Assembly (NCBI GenBank): GCA_025765615.1
Contig: JAIVFJ010000534.1
Coordinates: 1-27,135 of the forward strand
Length of the DNA: 27,135 bases
Direction: 5' to 3'
From: Zopfochytrium polystomum
Taxonomy: Eukaryota > Chytridiomycota > Chytridiomycetes > Chytridiales > Chytridiaceae
Position numbers and translations under genes: made by a program. This document shows, one piece after another, positions 10,901 through 19,816 of the stretch; position 1 is the stretch's first letter, and each line of letters starts with the position of its first letter. The notes below the pieces were generated by a model that ran no database searches, was not told the DNA's origin, and saw only the letters and a list, made by a program, of their open reading frames with translations.

Positions 10901-11650
10901 TCGACCTCGCCAAGAACGCCATCATTCCCGTCCTCGCGCCCATCCAAGAAGTCTACGAAAACCCGTGGTCCTCGGGAGAGACCACCACCACCACCACCAC
11001 CGACACCACCACATCGTCCGCACCACCCGCTCCCGCCTCCTCTTCCCCGACCCCGCACCGCCAGAAGGTGGGCGACATCACGGCGCTCAGCACCGAGTTT
11101 GAGAACGCGCTGTACGACGTCATTGGTGACCTCGGCCGCATCCCGCTGACCCACGCCGGCGCCGGGCAGCTGGGGCTGGAGCTGGCGTCGATGCCGCTGC
11201 GGACGATCAGCCTGGACGCGGCGGACCCGGCCGTCGGGTACGAGGTGTCGAGCGCGCTGCAGACGGAGATAAGGTTCCAGTGCGTGTACTACCACAACGC
11301 GAAAAAGTCGGACGAGATGAATTTGCAGTATGGGGATGTCGTGATGCTCAGGTACGGTTCTTTTTTTCTCTTTTTTGCTGTTTCTGTTTCGTTGTTGTTC
11401 TGTTTCAGGGCAGTGCCTCACATCTAATCTTTCCTCGTTCCACCGCACAAACGTTATTTTTTTCCCCAGGAAATTCTACAGCGACGGTTGGGCTCGCGGA
11501 GTCAACGTCACCCAGGACACTGACGGCATGTTCCCCATCTTTTACGTGGAGGAGGCGACTGAAGCTGGCTACGTCGAGTCATCGGGTTTCGCTGAAGTGA
11601 CGCCCGAGCTTGAGGGTTACAATGCCTTTGAAAGCATGATCGACAAGTGA
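7903..11650 (+). CDS. Kelch-repeat, single-pass membrane protein with cytoplasmic SH3 domain (copy B, intact)
   Basis: Five exons by splice reading: 7903-8008, 8074-8241, 8295-8474, 8531-11351 and 11470-11650. They join in phase to 1151 aa. Residues about 1-340 form a kelch beta-propeller: blade signatures KLFLFGGLP, GRALIIGGLT, SVFVHGGCD and DLFVVVGGQ are visible. About 364-591 is a Lys/Ala/Ser/Pro-rich, histone-H1-like stalk. About 749-773 is a membrane helix (AIVLGGLLAAVLAAVAACFV) followed by a basic stop-transfer sequence. About 1062-1130 is an SH3 domain ending GMFPIFYVE. The order implies a surface receptor or adhesin with the propeller outside and SH3 inside; this is inference, as no ligand or partner is seen. 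A signal-peptide-like stretch lies in frame upstream of 7903, but no ATG precedes it. The frame is clean for more than 3.4 kb. The final intron interrupts the SH3 domain. Confidence 0.88.
10981..11011 (+). repeat. ACC-rich coding microsatellite
   Basis: ACC triplets encode a poly-Thr run with one Asp in the cytoplasmic tail of kelch copy B, just before the region leading to the SH3 domain. The tract is in frame, so unit-length changes would preserve the protein. Confidence 0.8.
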
Positions 11651-11920
11651 TAAGGAATGATCTCGCAGCAAGTTTTTTTCTTTGTGCTTTTCTTTTGCGT
11701 AGTTTGATGATTGAGTTTTGGGTTTGAGGCAGTTCATAGCCGCATTGTTTATTTGAAAAAATCCATTCTTGTATGGAATAGATCGCTTCAAATCTTGTTA
11801 ATTCTCTTCTCAAGTGGCAGCCGGCGATGGAAAGCGTGACATCGTGTTGCGGCCAGTGAATCCACCACAACATTCACGACAAAAAAAAATACATAGTAGT
11901 TTGGTAGCAAGATATCGTTT

Positions 11921-13595
11921 TTACAGTATCGAGGTCAGGGCAAATAGCATTATCAGGCAGATCCATGCAGCGTTTGGCTGTGCAACATGAGTTCCGTCGG
12001 ACGTGATGTTCAGCGTCGATAGTTCAGAGAACTGAGCGAGTTTAAGAGTTGATGTAGTGGTTACTGAGACCGTGTTTTCTGGCCTTTATTTTGGGTCCAA
12101 TACATGATTGATGGCAACCTATGCGAAGAAAATGTGCCGCTCTCACCTGCCGCAGTCACATCCTGGAGCCAGACCAACTCTTTTTCCTGCTCGGTCCAGA
12201 CGACGTAGAAACTATCGAATATGACCGCGCCAAACATGACGTTCATCGATGTTGCTGGACGCGCGATGAAGAAGAGATGGCCCTTCCCGTCGCTCTGGAT
12301 GTATTGCCTTCCGCCAAATGTCATGCTGACGGTTGTTCCGGGCACAGCGCCTGTGAATGAAAACGTCATAGTTGGCAGCTTGGTGTAGTCGATTGGAAAA
12401 TCTCTCAAATACATGTATGTTTAATTTTTTTTTTTTGTTTGTTTGTTGTGCGTCTGTTACTTGTCGTGGACGGGGGCGATCCAAATGAACCTACATCATA
12501 GAGTCCATATCCATTGATGACCGCCGTGACGGCCGAGTTCGGGATCCCCGCCGCCTGCATCGCCCCGCTCGCGTAAATCGCAGCCCCGAGCTTATCAAAG
12601 ATCTCCTTGGGCACCAAAAACAGCGTCGTACACGTATCAAAAATGCTGTCCCCCGTCCCCCCGGCCTTCTGCCACGTCCCAGCCGCCCTCGCCGCCTGCA
12701 CTGTCCCCGTCGACGCGCCGTTGATCGCTATGTCCGTCACGTCGACGGTAAAGTACGACTCTCTCCCGACCGCTGCCCACGCAATGTCCGCCTCGCTGGT
12801 CACACCGCAGGCCAGCTGTGCGTGGTCCGTCGCGCCAAAATCGATCACAGACTGGGTTTTGGAGTTTGCGGGGCAGCCGCGGAGCGCGACGAGGTCGCGC
12901 GGGATCGCGCCGAGCTGGACGAGCGAGGTGAGGAAGGAGGGGGGTTGGGCCGGCGAGGAGGAGAGGGAGTCGTAGGCGATGCCGAGGAGGCCTTGGGAGG
13001 TGGAGCCTGTGAAGAGGGAGGGGTTGCTTGTCTGGTGATGTGGAATGTGTGGATCAAGCTGTGAGAATCGCGCGGATCGCGTCAAAAATAGTTGGGCAAC
13101 GTACTTGGTTCGTGACGGCGATGAACTCGGTTTGCGCGACGAGGCTCCCGATCTGAACTACGTCGCTGACGACGACTCCAGACCAGCCGGAGCCATCCAT
13201 GAATCCACCTTTCGTGTAGCTTTGAGAGATCGCGCCGGTCGCGTCGTATTTTGCGCCCGTGTAGCCGCCGTCGATCGTTGACCCAGGTATGAGAAGGTTC
13301 GTAGATCCAGAATCTAGCAGCACTGCGAACTAGCTTGGCGTTACAAAACGCGTGACATCATGGAAAACGTTCGGGTCACCTTGCTTCCTTGTATGACGAG
13401 ATCGACTGTCCAGCACGCTGTTGTCAAAGGACTACCGTTCATGTTTATTACTGCACCTTGATATTGTTGCCGTCGTTCGAGGGGCGACGGCGGCTCGGAT
13501 CGCTCCTCGGGGTCACTCTGGAGTCGACGCATTGGTGCAGTGAGCGCGCGCACAAGCGGGGTCAGCGCCAGTGCGGTCAAGACGTGGCGTAACAT
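11921..13595 (-). CDS. GPI-type pepsin-family (A1) aspartic protease 1
   Basis: Five exons on the minus strand: 13595-13380, 13329-13105, 13031-12491, 12401-12147 and 12078-11921. Lengths sum to 1395 nt, giving 464 aa. It starts at ATG 13595 with a signal peptide (LTALALTPLVRAL) and a short basic propeptide (residues about 20-45). The first catalytic motif is DSGS (Asp78). The second is DTC (Asp279), where the family has DTG or DSG. A flap-like GFMDGSGW segment is present. After a short Thr/Ser stretch (TVSVTTTST) the protein ends in a hydrophobic tail (AAWICLIMLFALTSIL), typical of a GPI-anchoring signal. It probably cleaves proteins at the cell surface or wall. All introns are 50-89 bp with GT-AG ends; the donor of the third intron (GTTCAT) is weak. 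It lies 200 bp downstream of a paralogue on the same strand. Confidence 0.85.
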
Positions 13596-13797
13596 TGTTC
13601 AGGCGTGAAGTCCATCGCACCACAGCAATAGCCGCAGCGAAATTGTCAGCGCTAATTCGATCCAATTTATTTATTAGACCGCGGCGCTAGAAAGAGAAGG
13701 AGTGCTTCAGTTCAGCCGTTCGATGCTAGTCACCACGGTGGTGGGAGGATTCTAAGTACTTCAACCGAGCATCAGTATTCAAACTTGGTTACTGAAT

Positions 13798-16747
13798 CTA
13801 AGTAACAAGCACAAAAACAATAGTCGTAGATATTAAAAATTCGAAAATACACGGCAGCGATGGAGCAGAAGACGACGGTTTGGACTGGAGCAATGATGTT
13901 GTGGCAGCAGAGTCATTCTTGTCTGCTGGTGTGACCGTATACACATTGGAGTACAGCGTCGACGGTTGCGACAAGCCGACCCTCCCTGATGGAAGTGGCA
14001 GCAGATCTATGCTTGTCGCAGGCGAACGCTGGGACAAGGGCTGCATCGTTGGCGCAGGCGATGAAGAAGCCGACAGTACGGGAACAAAAATGACGGAAGA
14101 AGCTCCCGCGAGTCGCGAGATGCTGTTCCCCCGAGAAGTGTATGAGGTCGTAGTTGTGGAGATTCCAGTGGATGCGGTAGGTTTGGCAGAAGGCGATGCT
14201 CGAGACGAACTGGCTCTCGCTGTGGTTGGCAAGCTTGACCCACTGGATGATCTTGCCGAGCTTGTTGATTTTAATAAAGAAGGCGGCTGTGATGAGGACG
14301 CCGATTTCACGCTTGGGGCAGACGACGTGTTTGAGGACAGGTAGGAAGATTGCGAAGTCTTTTGACGATTGAATGAGCGATTAGAAGGAAGCATTCTGCA
14401 TGCGATTTGGGGGAAATAGTGAGAGATAACTACCTTAGCGGAGGAAGAAGATGCTGTCGAATATGACGAGTAGATGGACTTGTGGGAGGAGGAAGTGGTT
14501 GGCTTCGTGGAAGAATAGAACATAATGCTGATCGAACTCGCTGCTGATTTCGGTACTGTAGTGTATGATTTACTTGTTGACGTTGTACTTGGTTTGCTTG
14601 TGGTCGAAGAGCTCGAGATGGGTTTCCTGGAACTTGCTGACACAGACGACTTTACTGTGACCGAGGAGGTAGTCGGTTTTGAAGAAGACTTCTACAGCGT
14701 TGAAGATGTCAAAATCGTCTCGTCTGGATGATCTTACCGAGCTTGTAGCTTTCAATAATGAAGACGGCTGTGATGGCGACGCCGATTTCACGCTTGTGGT
14801 AGTAGAGGTTTTCGAGGGAAGGTAGGAAGATTGCGAAGTCTATTGACGATCGAATCGAATGAGCGGTGAGAAGAAAACATTCAAGGTGCACATTAGGGAA
14901 AAATGTGAAATGAGGAGAAATCACTACCTTAGCGGATGAAGAGGATGCTTTCGAATATGACGAGTAGATAGACTTGGTGGAGGAAGAAGTGATTGGCTTC
15001 GTGGAAGAATAGAAGACAATGCTGGTCGAACTTGCTGCTGATTTTGTTACTGAAGTATATGACTTACTTGCCGACGTCGTATTTTGTCTGGATGAGGTGG
15101 AAGAGCTCGAGATTGTTTTCACGGAACTTGCTGACACAGACGACTTTGCCGTGATGGACGAGATGGTTGCTTTTGAAGAAGATTTGTTCAACGTTGAAGA
15201 CGTTGTCAAAATCGTCTTCGTCGAACTGAATTTTACTAGTGCAGGATTCAATCGTTGATCATGAGCGACAAGGAGATACCTGTTGAGTAGACGGCTGTGG
15301 TCGAACTTTTTGGTGGGGTTATAATAATTCGCCCAGCCGCCGTCGAATACGATCTTTCAAGTGTCAGCCAACTTTCACTAATCATTCATCTTACTTTTCG
15401 CAATCACACCCCGGCCCAAATCCAACTCTTCCGTTTCCTCTATCCATTACGACGTAGAAAGAGTCGTAGATGATGGACCCAAACACAACGTTGCTTGTGT
15501 CTTGGCTAGCTACTGGGAAGTAGAAGTAGCCTGTTCCATCGCCTTGGATGTATCCACGGCCCGTGAGAATAAGAGTTATTATATCGCCATTCAAACCATC
15601 AAGCGAAAAGGAGATCTCGGGAAGTTTGCTGTAATTGACGTCCTGTACCAAATATCTATGAGTTTGACTTAATTAATAATTTTTGGAGGATCACAAACCA
15701 TTGGCAAACCCGCCTGTGAGTACAGAAAATCGTCTACATCGGTTGAGGAAAGTCCAGCGGCTTGAAGTTCGCCAGTTGCCTTGATTTTTGCGACGAAGAC
15801 ATCAAAGACGGCGGACGGCAGCAAGAGCAGTGTCGTGCAGGAATCAATAATGCTTGTGTCAGAGGTCTGCCAATCCGTAGGCAGCGGAATGTCCTTCCCA
15901 GCAACCGCTACGCTTTTCACGTTCAGGTTATAGTACGATTTTGAGCCAACTGCTGCCCATCCAATAGGTGCGCCGTTTTGTGTGCACGTCAAATTCTTCT
16001 CTTCGTTGCCCCAGTCGATGACGGACGGAGAATCGCTGGTCGCAGGGCACCCGCGAAATCCGATCGCGTCGCTTTTGAACGAGCCTGATTGGACCATTGC
16101 TGTCACGACGGTCAGCGGAGATACCGCGAGACTGTCGAAGGCGATTCCCATTAAACCCTGGGAGTCTTCTCCGTTCGTTACTGGTGTGCTTGACTTTTTT
16201 GTTGGAGAAATGTTGTCAGATTGAAAAAAAAACACACAAATCAAAAGCGCTAACGAACCTGCTTCGTCATAACTGCGAAAATGGCTGACGCTCTCGGACC
16301 GTCCAAGGACACAACGTCTTGATAGAAGTTCCCCGTCCACCAAGATCCGTCGTAAAAACTCTGCGTGATCCCGGAGATGACGGGGGTTGTGCCCTTGATG
16401 TCGTACGTTGGCTGGGACAGCGAGTAGTTGTTCAAAGTGGACCCTGGAATGACGAGATCGGACGATCCGGAGTCGATTTGAGCGTTGAACTGTTCCCTCG
16501 ATCAGCGCGTGCAAAATGAGGTTTTACTGTAAGAACTGACCGTCTTGTTACCAATCGTCACTCCGACGTTCCAGCACCCCGAAACTAGTGGCCCGCTTGT
16601 AAGAACTTGCTTGGACGCGCTTCGGAACCGTGGACGCTGGCGATATCGATGCGAGACGGTCAGCCACGCGCCAACGTGGCGATCTGCGTGAAGCAGAAGC
16701 ATCGCGCAAGCGATCCAGATCGCGTACGGTCGTGCGCGTCGCCGCAT
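13798..16747 (-). CDS. GPI-type pepsin-family (A1) aspartic protease 2 with long Ser/Thr stalk
   Basis: Nine exons on the minus strand: 16747-16541, 16489-16259, 16193-15699, 15642-15395, 15353-15280, 15235-14928, 14839-14738, 14691-14434 and 14358-13798. The sum is 2484 nt, giving 827 aa, and phases agree at every junction. The start at 16747 places a signal peptide (YAIWIACAMLLLHA) at the N-terminus; an in-frame ATG at 16810 would add 21 residues. The catalytic motifs are DSGS (Asp75) and DSC (Asp263). The flap-like segment is SFYDGSWW. From about residue 420 it becomes a Ser/Thr-rich stalk, likely O-glycosylated, containing two tandem repeats. It ends in a hydrophobic GPI-type tail (CIFEFLISTTIVFVLVT). 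Introns are 41-88 bp; the 41- and 44-bp introns are the least certain. The same family as protease 1, but with a stalk roughly 380 residues longer. Confidence 0.8.
14257..15236 (-). repeat. Two tandem ~480-500 bp repeats inside the protease 2 stalk
   Basis: Unit 1 spans about 15236-14738 and unit 2 about 14737-14257. Both contain the same series: a Ser/Thr coding block with AASS, FYSSTKP and KSIYSSYS landmarks, ending ASSSSAK; an intron starting GTAGT; then a TSQSSYL block ending near TSS. Sequence just after unit 2 restarts with GCAAGATCATCCAG, nearly matching the start of unit 2 (GTAAGATCATCCAG), as the stub of a third unit. Each full unit carries its own copy of the internal intron, so the duplication was at DNA level. 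Confidence 0.85.
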
Positions 16748-16933
16748 GTGAACAACAACGCCCGGCAACCCGAGATACTGAGTTAATAATAGCTTTATTT
16801 CCTTTGTCATCGATTTTGCCTCATCAACCCAAACATCATAATCACTATGGGTTTCACTAAAGAATAATAATGCTATGCACTGAATGGAGCGAGTGAGCCA
16901 CGTAAGCTATCCTATGTCTCGGCGGGCATGATT

Positions 16934-19236
16934 TCAATGCTCTGACGGTGACAACGTCTGCACTTTGTCACGTCGTCGTCCGACAGATTCTGGTATGTAT
17001 CGGCTCTGGACCGACGTGACGAGGCCGAGGATGCTCAGGCACAAGAAAACAAACCAGTAGTTTAAGGGAAAGGGCAACTCATTCGTAAGGCTCCAAGCCC
17101 ACATGATTCCACCAAGGGCGGGACCTTCAACAGGGTCGTCGTGAGTCTCCCATGGTCGTCTGCCGAAAGTCTGAGTCTCACCTATGCACCGCACGAAGGC
17201 AGCTGACGTTTGCGAGACTCCATTCACCAACCCGAGGTTTCCTCGTGTGGCAGAGTTGTTTACCTACCAGGCGTTCAGTGTTGTTGCTCTCAACGATCGG
17301 AAGACGAAATCTTTCGCTTACCATGATCATTACAGATGTGAACGCGAGTACATTGCAAACGTGCCTCATTGCCAAATTCAGCAAGAGTAGAGGCCAAGTG
17401 AGACGCCGTATGTAGCTGCTTGGGCTGGCTACAATATACGTAGAAATAAATGGGAACCCGAGGTAAACGATTCCGTAAAAGGAAACCCCGATTTGGTAGA
17501 GGTGGAGGGGCGAAAAGAATCGGCCCAAGTTCGGATAGACAACCAACTGCATGACGAGTGTAGTGCAGCCCATAAGAGAAAGGCAGAAACCGATATCCGA
17601 TGAGGTGAATCCCAACCCGCCTATATTGCGCGTTAAGCAGTGCAGGAGGAAAGGGACGAAAGAAATACTTGCCGTGGCTTGGAGATGTTACGGACCACCT
17701 GGTTTCGGTTACGAGTGGAATATTTGAGCAAAGCAATTCTTCGGGATCGCACGACCACTCACAGACTGAGAGTCTCGTCGAATATAATGCTCAGGAACGA
17801 AAGCAAAGAATACCCAGTAATCACTCTGACTGACGCTTTCGACAGAAGTCTCTTCTCCTCCGTCTGACAGACATCAGAGGTTCGACAGCAGACAGCATCA
17901 GTGTTGTGCGCTTCAACAGCCGAGCGCGCGTCTTCAATACTAAACTCTTGCTCATACTCAGTGACTGTTGCAACAGAATCACGGTCCATTGCACCACTAC
18001 TGCATCCCCGTTCGGTGTGGTTGGGCGAAGTCGAGAGAGTATCACTGTCGCTGACACCAGGGGATGCTGCTTCCTCTCTGCCCGCAATCTCGTCGTCTGT
18101 TCGAACTGCCGTGTATCCGCGCAGCCGTGGAAGTGTCTCTTCAAGATAGAAGAACCCCACAGTAAAGCCGATCACGCTGATTGACGCCGATAGCAAGCAA
18201 GGAAGGAAGTAAGGATTTGCTCGGAGAAAAGGGCAACCGCCAAATAGACCAGGATAGGTTGTTGCTGGGTTCGCGAGAAAACCGCCGAGAATCGGTCCGC
18301 AAATCATGCCGATACTCCACATGAGCCTGGGGACGTTCTAAAGTTTAGCTGACTTCAAGGATCTCGTCGAATCTACGGAATGCTTCGTACCCAAATAGTG
18401 AAAATGCCTTGGTTTGATTGGTAGCATCGGTGATCTCGCCGAGCAGACTTTTCGCTACGCCTACGTTGCCGTTCAAGAATCCGCAGAGGCTTCTCGACAT
18501 GATTGCCCACCAAAGGGAGTGCGACTGCCCGAACATGAGAAGACTTATTGTGTTCCCGATAAGTCCAAGGAGTAGAACAGGTCGCCGACCCACGCGATCG
18601 CTGACCCTGTAGAGTCGTTCGTTAGGAAAACAGGTGCCAAAGAATGCCTCCTTACCATCCCCAAAAGAGGGAAGTGAGAAATTGAGCCAAACTAAAAGAG
18701 CTCGCGATAAAGCCGACGTAAAAGCCGATATTTTTTTCGTCCGCGATACCAAAGTCGCGGACCATGAAGTATACAAATGGAACTGAAAATGTCGAAATCG
18801 TGTTATTCCAACCCGTCGAACGGCAATCAAACTCACACAAAATCGTCATCGACATCGGCTCCCCTAATGTGATCACAGAAAGGACGAACATGACCCGCCT
18901 CGGCAGCGGTGTAGTCTGTCGTATCACTCCGTCCGATCCTTGGCACGCGGCCCGCGGGTTTCTCGCCGCTGCAGCCGTCTCTGCCAGGGCTGGCGACGCT
19001 TCAAACTCGATTGTGCTCGACGATCCAAACGAGTGCAAATGGTTCAACAGTGTCTGTCTCGACAGAGAGCGGATCGGAACGGTCGACGCTGGCAGTGTGG
19101 TAGAAAGGGACGCCGACGATGATGTGGACGACGCGAACAGTGGCGGTCGGTGGGCAGCTGATCGGTCGGTCCTACGCTGTCCCGCGTCCAGCGCGGAGTC
19201 CGAGCCGCATTCGGCATCGGCACCCTGACCTGGCAT
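16934..19236 (-). CDS. Major facilitator superfamily transporter, ZIFL-like (12-TM antiporter type)
   Basis: Eight exons on the minus strand: 19236-18837, 18782-18656, 18606-18391, 18326-17763, 17698-17673, 17620-17322, 17263-17182 and 17124-16934. They total 1905 nt, giving 634 aa, and every phase agrees. About 105 polar N-terminal residues precede TM1. TM1 carries LGEPMSMTILFPFVYFMVRD, matching fungal and plant ZIFL carriers. The loop after TM2 has the motif WGWVSDRVGRRP (motif A, and the W-G-x3-D-R-x-G-R-R ZIFL signature). A long acidic/Ser-rich loop separates the two halves. Later landmarks are GGLGFTSSDIG, NNSATRGNLGLVNG and GPALGGIMWAW. It probably exports small solutes or metal chelates by proton antiport at the plasma or vacuolar membrane; the substrate is unknown. 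It is divergent from the ankyrin gene at 19817. Confidence 0.9.
17621..17672 (-). other. GC-AG intron following a 26-nt exon in the MFS gene
   Basis: The donor reads CACG|GCAAGT and the acceptor ATATAG|GC. Only this splice joins the 26-nt exon 17698-17673 (SVTSPSH) in frame to GGLGFTSSDIG, giving the spacing expected in ZIFL carriers. GC-AG introns are a known minor class, and the rest of this donor matches the strong GCAAGT consensus. No frame-preserving GT donor is visible nearby. Confidence 0.7.
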
Positions 19237-19816
19237 TTGGCGCGAGGACTTGCCTGGCCCTTGCGCGTGGGTGGAAGCGACTGTAAGCGGTCTCGGAGGG
19301 CTGGTGACGCGCGCGTACGCGTAGAATTTTTCCAAGGAAATTTTTCTTAATGGTCCCCGTGATATGCGATTCGACTTTAAATTTGGTCCCACCAACTCGA
19401 AGACGCGCTGCGAACTGCTTTGAAACGAAGTCTAAGTTAAGCGTTGACCCATCATAAGTTCCCAACGATGCTTTACATTGTTTAATTACCCCGAATAATT
19501 TGTTGTCGTAGTTGCACGGCGAATTTAATAGGGTCTTCTTGCCGTGAAAGCATGTTTGCCCCGGGTTCACAGAGGGCGCCATTGCAAAATGGTCCCGTCG
19601 GCACTCATCGTGAGCGTTTGCGCCTGCTCCAACTTTTCCTCCGATTAAAAGACTCGCTCGACCGGTTACTCGATCGGTGTCAGTCTGTGGCGGCTTTGTT
19701 GGAACTTGTCAGTACACGGCGCAACGCGATCAGATCGTTCCCTCCCAGCGTTCGCATCGTCCCCATCGATTCTCGCGTTCAGATAGTCCTCGTCCGATCC
19801 CTCCTAAGTATCCCCG
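19237..19816. other. Divergent intergenic region between MFS and ankyrin genes
   Basis: About 580 bp separates two divergent start codons, so promoters for both should lie here. The segment at about 19330-19560 is more AT-rich than its surroundings. A minus-strand frame from ATG 19582 to 19172 (136 codons) is open and overlaps the MFS start in another frame. Its first 85 residues look compositionally protein-like, but I recognise no family and do not call it a gene. Confidence 0.4.

Noticed and set aside
14263..15240. Ser/Thr-rich stalk as a separate mucin-like gene
   Set aside because: Splice sites at 15395/15353 and 15280/15235 join it in phase to protease 2. The junction sequence (TAAGRIIITPPKSST) aligns with TAAENTVSVTTTST in protease 1.
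19480..19570. Minus-strand AAGAAGACCCTAT resembling the conserved GAGAAGACCCTAT of mitochondrial large-subunit rRNA
   Set aside because: The match is only about a dozen bases and neither flank follows rRNA sequence.
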